Below, piece by piece: positions 16,085 to 24,437 of a stretch of 64,000 nt of DNA; position 1 is the stretch's first letter, and each line of letters opens with the position of its first letter. Location: positions 1-64,000 of the forward strand of contig CAYFYB010000005.1 of the NCBI GenBank assembly GCA_964347345.1. Direction: 5' to 3'. Below the pieces are notes generated by a model. The model was given only the letters and a program-made list of their open reading frames with translations. It did not search any database and had not been told where the DNA came from. The DNA comes from JAJISG01 sp964347345. GTDB lineage: Archaea; Thermoplasmatota; Thermoplasmata; RBG-16-68-12; JAJISG01. The translations under genes were made by a program, and so were the position numbers.

Positions 16085-17014
16085 CTACAATAGGGCCGCG
16101 ACTAGAGTACCCCCGATCTGGAGGAGCCCGAAGGCGATGAGGAGCAGGACCGTAAGGGCGTTGGCGGGAATCATGGCGTGAGGGTCCTCGTAATGAGTTC
16201 TGAGATGCCTCGCTGCCTTTACAGCGATGGGCAGGCTCAGCAATGACAGTAGGGTCCAGAGCGGAAGAACGTTCAGGAGGGCTGAACCGACCGTGATGAG
16301 GTAGGCTGCCGCCAGGGTCCCCTCATAGACCTTGATGGAAGACTTCCTTCCGAGCCTGGACATCAGGGTCCTCTTCCCCACCGAGAGGTCGGCCTCCACG
16401 TCGGGAAACTCGTTGATCCAGAGTATGGCCAACACCAGAAGACCGACGGGGATTGACGCGAGGACAGCCGCGATGTCGATGATGCCCGTCTGCACCACAT
16501 AAGTACCCAGGACGATGATGGGCCCGAAGTTCAGGCCAACTACGAATTCCCCGACCCCGTGATAAGCCAACCGGAGGGGCGGGCCCACGTAGAAGAAGAT
16601 GGAGATCACGCCGATGAGGCCTATCACCAGGAGGAGGAAGCCCCGCAGCAGGAAGAGATAGATTCCTATGAGGCTGCCGAGGAGCAGGAGGCTGAAGGCC
16701 GCCATGAAGTGAGCCCTTGGGGATATCAGGCCAGTGATCAGCACCCTGCCCCCGCCGGCAAAGGGGTTTTGATGCTTGACAGCAAGATCGTTGCCGCTCC
16801 GGTAGTCGAAGTAGTCGTTGAGCATATTGGCGGCCAGGTGAAGAGAGGCCCCGCCGATTACTGTCAGGAGGAGGAGAAATAGGTCTAGGCTGCCCAGGCC
16901 GAGGAGGGCGGTGGAGGCACCGATGCCTAGAGGTATGAGGGAAGCAGCCAGAAACGGACCCCTCAGAGACTTCAGCCAAAGGATCCGTCTGTCTGCCTGG
17001 ACAGCGGTCTCCAT
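16085..17014 (-). CDS. UbiA-family prenyltransferase (MenA-like)
   Basis: 309-residue integral membrane prenyltransferase with about nine helices. The first Asp-rich motif is N66-D-Y-F-D70 and the second is N201-E-F-P-D-V-E-A-D209; both bind Mg-diphosphate. The NDYFD form and the GGGRVLITG segment resemble 1,4-dihydroxy-2-naphthoate polyprenyltransferase of menaquinone synthesis, a quinone known from Thermoplasmata, but archaeal lipid enzymes share the fold. It follows a solo PAS-domain gene by three bases, so the pair is one transcription unit; the PAS protein may sense redox state. No other menaquinone genes are in view. Confidence 0.85.
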   Translation of the reverse strand: METAVQADRRILWLKSLRGPFLAASLIPLGIGASTALLGLGSLDLFLLLLTVIGGASLHLAANMLNDYFDYRSGNDLAVKHQNPFAGGGRVLITGLISPRAHFMAAFSLLLLGSLIGIYLFLLRGFLLLVIGLIGVISIFFYVGPPLRLAYHGVGEFVVGLNFGPIIVLGTYVVQTGIIDIAAVLASIPVGLLVLAILWINEFPDVEADLSVGKRTLMSRLGRKSSIKVYEGTLAAAYLITVGSALLNVLPLWTLLSLLSLPIAVKAARHLRTHYEDPHAMIPANALTVLLLIAFGLLQIGGTLVAALL

Positions 17015-17017
17015 GGA

Positions 17018-17353
17018 CTACACCTTCACAGTCCGGCCCATATACCCGATCATCTTCCCGGCTCTGTACGTCGGTCGGACGGAGAGGCGGGCCTTGAACT
17101 CCGACCCGTCCTTCCTCACCAGCGTCACTACCTCCTCGAAGAGGCCTTCCTCCGAAGCCTGCTTGAGGAGCCTGGGAACCAGCTCCGAGACCGCCTCAGG
17201 CTTATGGAAGACCGCCACCGTCTGCTTCCCCACGAGCTCGTCGGCGGTCCAGCCGAACAGTCGCGATGCCCCCTCGGAGAAGGACTGGACAATCCCCTGG
17301 AGGTCGCACGTTATGACGGAGACATTCTCTTCCTCAGCGCTTTCGATTGACAT
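17018..17353 (-). CDS. Stand-alone PAS domain protein
   Basis: 111-residue protein that is a single PAS domain: VITCDLQGIVQSFSEGASR, LFGWTADELVG, VAVFHKPE, and a PAC segment VTLVRKDGSEFKARLSV. No kinase, HTH or membrane helix. ATG 17353 is 27 bases from a TATA-like box (17376-17384), supporting this start over long upstream open frame. It is followed after three bases by the UbiA gene and faces the bat-type HTH gene across 64 bases. Bacterio-opsin-activator proteins carry PAS and bat-type HTH in one chain, so this could be a split version; inference only. Confidence 0.82.
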   Translation of the reverse strand: MSIESAEEENVSVITCDLQGIVQSFSEGASRLFGWTADELVGKQTVAVFHKPEAVSELVPRLLKQASEEGLFEEVVTLVRKDGSEFKARLSVRPTYRAGKMIGYMGRTVKV

Positions 17354-17375
17354 GCTGCTCTTTCCACACCGGTGC

Positions 17376-17384
17376 GTATATATG
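17376..17384. promoter_or_regulatory. Nearly symmetric TATA box between PAS and bat-type genes
   Basis: GTATATATG reads as a TATA box on both strands. It lies 27 bases from ATG 17353 on the minus strand and about 26 bases before a plus-strand start site that would sit just upstream of the GGAGGGG ribosome-binding site at 17408. One box may serve both divergent genes. Confidence 0.5.
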
Positions 17385-17417
17385 GCGATGGAGGTTAACA
17401 TGTAAACGGAGGGGAAC

Positions 17418-18101
17418 TTGCGGAAGGCGGTCCTCGCGTTTAGGACGAGCGATTTGAGTGAACTGGGAGTCCTGAATCCCCGGTTCTTCCTCCACAATGA
17501 GTATCTTGAGGTATTGGAGACCTTCGACATTGACGAGAGGCACATCACCCAGATCGTGAGGATTCGAAGGAGATCGCATATGCCCGACGAGGAGGAGCTC
17601 AAAGAGAGGGAGGAGGAGCTGCTTTCCAGGTACAATCTGAGCTATTTCCAGGTTCTCAGGAGGGACGAAGGGAGGAAGGAGTTCACCGCCCTCATCAAAC
17701 AGAAGACGGCGGCGGCCCTTCAGGGAATCCTAAGAGAGCTCCGTCTGGAGGCCTTTCCCACCCTACCGACTGTCCTGGGTGAGCGAGAGTGTATCATCTC
17801 CTTCTGCGCTAAGGAGGACGAGCTAGGGAGAGTCCTCAAGGTCCTCAAAGATCTCAGATTGCCCTTCGAGGTCAGGTCCCTCGTCGAGTACGTACCACCT
17901 GCGGTGGATTGGGCCAAGGGTCTCACGGAAAGACAGAAGGAGACCCTCAGGCTTGCCTTGGAGCTGGGATACTACGAGGTTCCTGGGCGCATCAGCCTCA
18001 CCGACCTGGCTAAGGTGGTGGGCATCAGCAAGGCAGCCATGAGCAAGAGCCTGAGGAAGGCGGAAGGGAGGATCCTCAGATCCCTGATAGAGAGCAAGTA
18101 G
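17418..18101 (+). CDS. Bat-type helix-turn-helix regulator
   Basis: 227 residues. The C-terminal 50 residues are the HTH_10 (bat) domain: LTERQKETLRLALELGYYEVPG, then LTDLAKVVGISKAAMSKSL. The N-terminal 160 residues form the alpha/beta ligand-like region found in euryarchaeal bat-type proteins lacking PAS or GAF domains. TTG 17418 is used because GGAGGGG precedes it by four bases and no better start is in frame. It is divergent from the solo PAS gene and 15 bases upstream of a DUF429 gene. Targets unknown; the shared intergenic region is an obvious candidate. Confidence 0.85.
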   Translation: MRKAVLAFRTSDLSELGVLNPRFFLHNEYLEVLETFDIDERHITQIVRIRRRSHMPDEEELKEREEELLSRYNLSYFQVLRRDEGRKEFTALIKQKTAAALQGILRELRLEAFPTLPTVLGERECIISFCAKEDELGRVLKVLKDLRLPFEVRSLVEYVPPAVDWAKGLTERQKETLRLALELGYYEVPGRISLTDLAKVVGISKAAMSKSLRKAEGRILRSLIESK

Positions 18102-18116
18102 GTTCGGGAGGAGGCA

Positions 18117-19013
18117 GTGCACTTCATCGGTGTTGACCTGGCGTGGTCGCCTCGAAGGACATCGGCAGTATCGGTTGCAGCAGGCGATGAGCACCAAGCT
18201 TCGCTGAGTAGTTGGAGGTCGGACGTCCGTGGTCTCGACGAGCTGATGGATTTTATCGACGAAGCGACACAAGAATCCTCCAAACTGCTGGCCATCGACG
18301 CGCCCCTGGTCGTCCCAAACCTCAACGGCATGAGGGCCTGCGACAGGGCCGCCACATCCCTCTTCAGAAACTACAAGGCGGGGGTCCATCCCGTCAACCG
18401 GAGCAACCTAGCCCGCTATGATGGATTCCAGGGGGAGAGGCTAGCTAGGAAGTTGACGGGACGGGGGTACCATCATGCCACGGCTCCACAACACCGAGAA
18501 TCCATGTCGGGCTTCTTCGAGACCTATCCCCACGCGGCCGCCGTAGTTCTCTTCGGTCTGTCAGAGCGGCTCCCGTACAAGGCAAGGGGTTCAACCAGGC
18601 CCTGGGGTGTCCGAAGGGATGCTTTCCGAGAATACCAGAGCCATCTACGTAGCCTCGTAGGTGCGCGGCCTGCCATGGCGGTTCGAGAGGACCTCCTGCA
18701 AATCGAGCTGGACGAGATGGAAGAGGTGCAGAGGAAGCAGTATGAAGACCTCCTCGACTCCATCACATGCGCCTACGTCTCCTACTACTACTGGTACTGG
18801 GGCACCTCGAAGTGCACAATCCTCGGTAGCCTTGAGGAAGGCTACATGATCCTGCCGAACTTCCCGTTGAAGGTACAGCCCGACGGGGGAAGCTTTGAGG
18901 CGTGGAGGGGCCGCCCGAGCCCCTTGATTGCTGGGCCCGGAAAGTTGCCATTTAGGCGAGGAGCACCTCCCGCAGCAGGCCGCTCTCTGGAGGCCAGTGA
19001 ACGGTCACCCTAA
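18117..19013 (+). CDS. DUF429 protein (predicted RNase H-fold nuclease)
   Basis: 298 residues. GVDLAWSP at the N-terminus supplies the first Asp of an RNase H-like fold; LLAIDAPLVVPN and RACDRAA, then FFETYPHAAAVVLFG, match DUF429, predicted from structure-based comparison to be a nuclease. Asp near SITCAYVSYYYW would complete the active site. GTG 18117 has GGAGG six bases upstream. It follows the bat-type regulator by 15 bases and is probably co-transcribed. The C-terminal 40 residues are Pro/Gly/Arg-rich and possibly disordered. Activity not established. Confidence 0.8.
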   Translation: MHFIGVDLAWSPRRTSAVSVAAGDEHQASLSSWRSDVRGLDELMDFIDEATQESSKLLAIDAPLVVPNLNGMRACDRAATSLFRNYKAGVHPVNRSNLARYDGFQGERLARKLTGRGYHHATAPQHRESMSGFFETYPHAAAVVLFGLSERLPYKARGSTRPWGVRRDAFREYQSHLRSLVGARPAMAVREDLLQIELDEMEEVQRKQYEDLLDSITCAYVSYYYWYWGTSKCTILGSLEEGYMILPNFPLKVQPDGGSFEAWRGRPSPLIAGPGKLPFRRGAPPAAGRSLEASERSP

Positions 19014-19078
19014 TTGACAAAGAGACTATTTTTGATTGTCTAAAACCATATTAGGAAAAACCTAACCATATTGATTAT
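19014..19078. terminator. AT-rich bidirectional terminator region with inverted repeat
   Basis: Between the convergent DUF429 and NUDIX genes. The plus strand has a T5 run (19030-19034). TTAGG-AAAAA-CCTAA (about 19050-19064) is a perfect inverted repeat whose loop gives T5 on the minus strand, and it is flanked by two CCATATT copies. Much lower GC than its surroundings. Likely termination of both genes. Confidence 0.45.
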
Positions 19079-19639
19079 CTACAGCCCGACCCCTAGGTCA
19101 AAAAGGGTAACAAGGATGCGATAGGTGAGTCCCCATATGATTCTCTCTTCGTGGAGAAAGGAGGGCGCCATGATCTCGCGGCCTCGGACCTCCACTCTCC
19201 TCGTGGCCTCCGATCTCCTGATCTCGGCCAAAGGTGTCCAAAAGGCTCCCCGCACCTCCTCCCCTGCCATCGCCAGGACATCCGTCTGGAGGGAATAGAC
19301 GAAGGGGTATACAACCAGTTCCGGTACATTCACAGGCCGGATATCCGGCAGCCTGCCAAGGAGGAGGCAAGACCTCCCCACGTCAACGGAGACCTCCTCC
19401 ATGGTCTCCCTCCTAGCGATGGCGGACAGAGAAACATCATGGGGGGCCTTCATCCCTCCAGGGAGAGCAACCTGCCCAGACCACGGGTCTCCTTCCCTGT
19501 GGACCCGCTCTATCAGGAGGACTTCCGGACCGTCGCGTCTCCTGAGGATGAGGGCCACGGCAGCCGCAGGAGCGTCCTCGAGCAGATCCCGGTCATCAGG
19601 AACCAGCCTCCTGCTCAGATCCTCCTCCCACGCTTTCAT
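19079..19639 (-). CDS. NUDIX hydrolase, CoA-pyrophosphatase-like
   Basis: 186 residues. The NUDIX box is visible as GGMKAPHD followed by SLSAIARRETMEEVSVD (Gly, then R-E-x2-E-E). It is preceded by WSGQVALPGG, the arrangement seen in CoA/NADH pyrophosphatases of the NudL/YeaB type, where SLSAIA also recurs. Likely hydrolyses a nucleoside-diphosphate derivative using Mg or Mn; the exact substrate is not decided by sequence. Monocistronic, convergent with the DUF429 gene and divergent from the Lhr helicase. Confidence 0.86.
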   Translation of the reverse strand: MKAWEEDLSRRLVPDDRDLLEDAPAAAVALILRRRDGPEVLLIERVHREGDPWSGQVALPGGMKAPHDVSLSAIARRETMEEVSVDVGRSCLLLGRLPDIRPVNVPELVVYPFVYSLQTDVLAMAGEEVRGAFWTPLAEIRRSEATRRVEVRGREIMAPSFLHEERIIWGLTYRILVTLFDLGVGL

Positions 19640-19743
19640 TCACGCACGGCTCGGGACGATGGTATGGCCACAACCCTTACTTAGAGGTTTCACACGCGAC
19701 CGGACAGCGGGTTCTTATAGTCACGCGAAGTTCTTCAGGAGAG

Positions 19744-22596
19744 ATGTCCAGGGGTTCTTTCTCGAGGCTATCCTCGAAGCTGGTGAATCTTCTCCGGGAC
19801 ATGGGGATCGAGAGGCCCACGCCTCCCCAGGAAGCCGCCATCCCTCTGGTCATGGCGGGGGAGAATCTGCTCCTCATCGCACCCACGGGCAGTGGAAAGA
19901 CGGAGGCCGTTCTACTGCCCGTCTTCGACCTTCTCCGAGAGGTAGGCGGGCAGGGAGGCATCTCCCTCCTCTACATTACCCCCCTGAGGGCCCTCAACAG
20001 GGATATGCTCAGGAGGATCGATCAGTGGGCAGGAGCCCTTGGTTTCTCCGTGGATGTTAGACACGGCGACACGCCAGCCAAGGAGAGGAGGCGTCAGGCC
20101 TCCAAGCCGCCGGATATGCTCGTAACAACGCCTGAGACCCTCCAGGCCATCTTGCCAGGAAAGGTCATGAGACGGCACCTCCAAGGGGTGAGGTGGGTAG
20201 TGGTAGATGAGCTTCATCAGATAGCCGGCAACCGTCGAGGCTCCCAGCTGACAATCGGTCTAGAGAGGCTGAGGAAGCTAGCAGGGGACTTCCAGGTGTT
20301 GGGCCTTTCCGCCACCGTGGGAAACCCCTCCGAGCTCGCGACCTTCCTAGGAGGCCGCGGGTCCCGGGTACGGGTCCTGCAGGTGGGGGCCGAGAAGGAG
20401 GTAAGATACTTCGTGGAACTACCAGAACCTGTCGAGGACGACTATGAGTTGGCTCGCATGCTCTACACCTCGCCCGAGCAGGCGGCCGTCCTCAACCGGA
20501 TTGCAGAGCAGGTCGAGGAACACGAGGCGGTCCTAGTCTTCGTCAACAGCAGGGTCAACGCTGAGAACCTGGTCTCCAAGTTCAACCTATTCTACAAGGG
20601 CATCGAGGTTCACCATGGGTCTCTCCCCCGGGAGGAAAGGGTCAGGACGGAGGAGGAGTTCAAGGCAGGGAGCCTGCGGGCCCTGGTTTGCACCTCCACC
20701 CTAGAACTCGGCATAGACATCGGGTCGGTAGACTTCGTCATCCAGTACATGTCGCCTCGCCAGGTGGCCAGCCTCGTCCAGAGAGTGGGACGCTCCGGTC
20801 ACACTCTGGACAGGGCCTCGGAGGGTGTCCTTCTTGTCCTGTCCACGGAGGAGGTCTTGGAATCCGTTGCGGCCATCCTTAGGGCTCATGCAGGACTCGT
20901 GGAGCCCGTGGCGGTTCCCCAGGCACCCCTGGACGTCTTGGCCCATCAAGTAGTGGGATGCGTCCTGGATTTCGGGGGCCGAGGAAAGATGCGTGACGTC
21001 CACGGGATCATCGGGGGAGCGTATCCCTACGGCGGCCTTTCGGAGGCCGACTTCCGATCCGTGGTGGAGTTCCTCTCCAAGCTGAGGATTCTGAGGGAGG
21101 AGGGGGAGGATCTGGTGATGACCTCCAAGGGGAGGATGTACTACTTCGAGAACCTATCCACCATCCCCGATGAGAGGCGCTGGCCAGTGGTAGACCTGGC
21201 AACTCAGAGGAAGGTTGGCCTCCTGGGAGACGAGTTCATGGCCAAGAAGGGCAGGGTGGGTCTGAACTTCATCGTCCGGGGACGGGCTTGGACTATGGAG
21301 AAGATAGCGGAGGATGGATACGTCTACGTCAACGCCGTGGCCGATCCCAGGGCTCTACTGGCCCGCTGGGATGGTGAGCTCCTGCCCATTCCCTTCGACC
21401 TCGCCCAAGGCGTGGGGAGGCTGAGGAGGGAACTGGCAGAGGCTGCGGCAACGGAGGATTTGGAGGCCGCAGTGGATGGCATAAGGAAGACGTGGCTCAC
21501 GGAGAGGGCTGCCATCAGGAGGATGCTGAAGGAGGTAAGGTCCCAGAGGGAGGTGGGAGCAGGCGTACCGACGGATGGGCTCATTCTGGTGGAGGGTTTC
21601 GACCGGTACGTCATAGTCCATTCTCACCTGGGAGACAGGCTCAACTATACCCTCGGGGAGGTGTTGGAGGAAATCCTCGCTCGGGAGGACCTCCTTCGCT
21701 TCTGGTGGTCGGACGGCTATCGAGTCCTGATGGAGCTTACGGTGGATGTGGGGGAGGTGGACTTAGACTCTCTCGTCCAGGGGCTGTTCCACCTGGAAGA
21801 GGGGGAGCTGTCAAGGCTTCTCGAGACGGTGCTCCACGAGAGGACCGCCTTCGGCTACTACATGAAGTTCATAGCCGAGAGGTTCGGAGCTCTGAAGAGG
21901 GGGCTCTTCCTCCCATCCGATGAGCTGAAAGAGATGCCTGTCCGCTTCCGGGAGACTCCCATCTACCAGGAGACGGTGAGGGAGGTGTTGCATAACCACC
22001 TAGACTTCCAGGGACTGCTGGAGCTTTACCGACGAATCGGCGATGATGAGTTGTCGATTTCCACCTACAGGGGCGAAAGGCCGACACCGCTGGGCTATCC
22101 CATCGTTCGGAGGTACATCGAGGCCCCCGAACTCTTCTCCCCGGATGCCGAGGGGACTGACAACCTTGAGAGGATGAGGAAGTACTTGGAGCACGAGCTG
22201 GTAAACCTGCTATGCATGGAGTGCGGGAGCCTTCAGGAAGGGCTCTTGGTCAAGGAGATAGAGGACAGGCCCCGGTGCCCAAACTGCGAGACGGGGTTGC
22301 TAGGCCTTGTGCAATGGTGGAGTGATTACATCCGCACTTGCCTCCTGAAGAAGCTGGCTAGAGAGGAGTTGAAGGAGGAGGAGTTGAAGGTCCTGGCCCG
22401 AACGAGGCAATCGGCGGACATGGTCCTTTCCTATGGTCGCAGGGCCATCCTGGCGCAGTGTGTATACGGCATCGGGCCGCAGACGGCGAGCAGAATTTTA
22501 GCCAAGATGCACGACCGGGACGAAGACTTCTACCGGGACCTCATGGATGCCAAGATGACCTTCATAACCACCCGTCCCTACTGGGATAGGGGCTGA
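19744..22596 (+). CDS. lhr: Lhr-like superfamily 2 DNA helicase
   Basis: 950-residue ATP-dependent helicase of the archaeal Lhr family. Motif I is APTGSGKTE (46-54), motif II D155-E-L-H158 (the DExH variant), motif III LGLSATVG, and motifs V-VI are CTSTLELGIDIG and QRVGRSGH. The winged-helix and Lhr-core regions follow. Near the C-terminus CMECG and CPNCE form a zinc ribbon-like four-Cys site (about residues 820-850), as in several archaeal Lhr proteins. Lhr unwinds forked DNA and RNA-DNA hybrids in repair or transcription-replication conflict. A TATA-like box at 19711-19719 lies 28 bases before ATG 19744. Confidence 0.9.
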   Translation: MSRGSFSRLSSKLVNLLRDMGIERPTPPQEAAIPLVMAGENLLLIAPTGSGKTEAVLLPVFDLLREVGGQGGISLLYITPLRALNRDMLRRIDQWAGALGFSVDVRHGDTPAKERRRQASKPPDMLVTTPETLQAILPGKVMRRHLQGVRWVVVDELHQIAGNRRGSQLTIGLERLRKLAGDFQVLGLSATVGNPSELATFLGGRGSRVRVLQVGAEKEVRYFVELPEPVEDDYELARMLYTSPEQAAVLNRIAEQVEEHEAVLVFVNSRVNAENLVSKFNLFYKGIEVHHGSLPREERVRTEEEFKAGSLRALVCTSTLELGIDIGSVDFVIQYMSPRQVASLVQRVGRSGHTLDRASEGVLLVLSTEEVLESVAAILRAHAGLVEPVAVPQAPLDVLAHQVVGCVLDFGGRGKMRDVHGIIGGAYPYGGLSEADFRSVVEFLSKLRILREEGEDLVMTSKGRMYYFENLSTIPDERRWPVVDLATQRKVGLLGDEFMAKKGRVGLNFIVRGRAWTMEKIAEDGYVYVNAVADPRALLARWDGELLPIPFDLAQGVGRLRRELAEAAATEDLEAAVDGIRKTWLTERAAIRRMLKEVRSQREVGAGVPTDGLILVEGFDRYVIVHSHLGDRLNYTLGEVLEEILAREDLLRFWWSDGYRVLMELTVDVGEVDLDSLVQGLFHLEEGELSRLLETVLHERTAFGYYMKFIAERFGALKRGLFLPSDELKEMPVRFRETPIYQETVREVLHNHLDFQGLLELYRRIGDDELSISTYRGERPTPLGYPIVRRYIEAPELFSPDAEGTDNLERMRKYLEHELVNLLCMECGSLQEGLLVKEIEDRPRCPNCETGLLGLVQWWSDYIRTCLLKKLAREELKEEELKVLARTRQSADMVLSYGRRAILAQCVYGIGPQTASRILAKMHDRDEDFYRDLMDAKMTFITTRPYWDRG

Positions 22597-22664
22597 GGTC
22601 CCCGATTACCACGACGAAAACCTTTTCTGGTGGCGCTAGCTAGGACTGGTAGACGGGGCGAGAC

Positions 22665-22808
22665 ATGGCAACTCAGAAGACCTACATATGCCTGAAGTGC
22701 AACAACATCCCCGAGTTCAGCACATACATTGAGGCCTGGAGGCATTCAAGGGAGGCCCACGAAGGCGAGCTCTTCCTGGACACTAGGATAAGGGTGAAGA
22801 AGGATTAG
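22665..22808 (+). CDS. 47-residue C2H2-like zinc-finger protein
   Basis: A short gene, ATG to TAG, encoding 47 residues. YICLKCNN supplies two Cys and WRHSREAH two His (C-x2-C-x14-H-x4-H), a C2H2-type zinc site. The remainder is polar and ends in basic VKKD. It sits 68 bases after lhr on the same strand, with no clear ribosome-binding site, so it could be leaderless or read from the helicase transcript. Small single-finger proteins are frequent in archaea, mostly without known function; DNA or RNA binding is plausible. Confidence 0.68.
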   Translation: MATQKTYICLKCNNIPEFSTYIEAWRHSREAHEGELFLDTRIRVKKD

Positions 22809-22824
22809 GTCCCGCAACGGCGGC

Positions 22825-24306
22825 CTAGACCCTGAACTTCTTACCGCAATCCATACACCTGGCTTTGCCCCGGCTTCCCACATCGACATTCTTGGAGCCA
22901 CAGTGGACGCATGTGGTTTCCGGTTCCTCTGCAGGCTCCTCGACAGGCTCGGCTCCTTTGACCTCCACCGTCTCCTCTGCCTTGATGGTGGTCGTCTCCA
23001 GCTCCTTGGCCTCCTGCTTGCTCTTGAAGGCCTTCACTGCCTGGTAGGACCTCTTCGCCCTCAAGAGAGCGTTGACGTAATCACCGGCGTTCACGTGCTC
23101 CACTGCCGCCCTGAGGTCCTCCACGGCTTCGCCAGCCTGTAAGCCCTGGGTTTTGGCCTTGTCGATGAGGGGCTTTATCTGGCCGATAAGATCCTTCACC
23201 TTCTCGATCTGTTGGTCCCTCATCTGGGAGACCCGGTCAATGTGGGACTTCTGGGACTGCAAGGCCACCTGTTCGGCTTTCGCCACCAAGTCATCGGCAC
23301 TTACGAAATCTTCCGAGTCAATCGCCCTTCTGACGTCCTCAATGAGTCGGGAAGCCTCGCCTACGTCGGCCCCAATGGAGCTCGCCTCCTGAATCACGGA
23401 ATCCACAGAATCAGCAGCCTCCTTGATCTCTCCAATCCTGTTGTGGCGAGCCCTCTCCACGAGGGTGTTCGCTTCGGCGATCATGTCAAGATAGCTGGCC
23501 CTGTGGTTGCTTCCGAGGGCCTCCGCCGCTCTGCTGAGCATGGTGCTGGCAGTGGCGACGTCGCCCCCCATGGCCTTGACATCCTCCAGGGCCTTCTCCT
23601 GGGAAGCCACGTGCTCTCGAGCCCTGTCCATCTCGTAAGAGTACAGGTTCAGGGCCGCGGCTCCAAGGTCCTGCAGGATCTCAGGAGCCCTGATGAAGGA
23701 GCTGTCCTTGAAGGCCTCAGTGGCCTCGTCGAGGCACCTCTTGGCCTCCTTTGCGGCCTTGGAGGACTTGTTTGACGTGTCTAGGATGCGCTGGGCGGAG
23801 GCGATGGCAAAGGCCCAGCTCGCCTCCACGAAGTCCGAGACCTTCTCCTCAATCTTGAACACCGAATCTTTGGCCGTCTGAACGGCAGCGTCGTAGTTCC
23901 TCTCCTTGAACTTCGTCGCCGCCTCCGACAGGTAGTGCTCGACGGTGGAGAAGTCGACACTCGCCTTCAGGGCCTGCTTTACCCTCTCACTCAGGGCTGG
24001 AACCCTGGTCTCGGGTTCCGGTTCCTCAGGCTCTTCTGGAGGGGCCTCCTCGGGTTCCTCCTGGAGGAAACTCGGCAAAGTCTCTTCCTCTTCCGGAACC
24101 TCATGCTCATCCTCCAGAATCCTGGCGATCCCGGGATAGAGGGCGATGGCGTCCACCAAATCCGGCTTTGCCTTCAGACCGGATATGTCTATGCCGTGTT
24201 CCTCGGCAAAGGACTTGAGCTCGTTTACCTTCATCTTTGAAAGGGAGCTCTTCACCGCATCTGAGATTTCCTCAGTCTCATAGTCGTCTTCAAAGGGCTC
24301 CTGCAT
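22825..24306 (-). CDS. SAP-like domain, helical-repeat and zinc-ribbon protein
   Basis: 493 residues, soluble. Residues about 20-60 (LSKMKVNELKSFAEEHGID, KPDLVDAI) look like a SAP/HeH DNA-binding motif. A Glu/Pro-rich linker follows (70-100), then about 340 residues of helices rich in Ala, Glu, Lys and Asp with TPR-like repeats (EAATKFKERNYDAAVQTAKD; VNAGDYVNALLRAKRSYQA). The C-terminal 30 residues are a zinc ribbon, CVHCGSKN and CMDCGKKF. The domains suggest a chromatin- or DNA-associated scaffold. A second gene with a similar N-terminus begins at 63846. Start ATG 24306. No function established. Confidence 0.75.
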   Translation of the reverse strand: MQEPFEDDYETEEISDAVKSSLSKMKVNELKSFAEEHGIDISGLKAKPDLVDAIALYPGIARILEDEHEVPEEEETLPSFLQEEPEEAPPEEPEEPEPETRVPALSERVKQALKASVDFSTVEHYLSEAATKFKERNYDAAVQTAKDSVFKIEEKVSDFVEASWAFAIASAQRILDTSNKSSKAAKEAKRCLDEATEAFKDSSFIRAPEILQDLGAAALNLYSYEMDRAREHVASQEKALEDVKAMGGDVATASTMLSRAAEALGSNHRASYLDMIAEANTLVERARHNRIGEIKEAADSVDSVIQEASSIGADVGEASRLIEDVRRAIDSEDFVSADDLVAKAEQVALQSQKSHIDRVSQMRDQQIEKVKDLIGQIKPLIDKAKTQGLQAGEAVEDLRAAVEHVNAGDYVNALLRAKRSYQAVKAFKSKQEAKELETTTIKAEETVEVKGAEPVEEPAEEPETTCVHCGSKNVDVGSRGKARCMDCGKKFRV

Positions 24307-24437
24307 TTGAATGCCTCACAGGGCCTTCGAAGGAGGCGGAATTAAAACTTTCGTGCAGGATATCAGGGCTGGTAACAGCTTGGCAGGGGCCGGCATCGAC
24401 ACCTTGCATCTCCGTTACGTTACCGGAGTTTCTTGAC

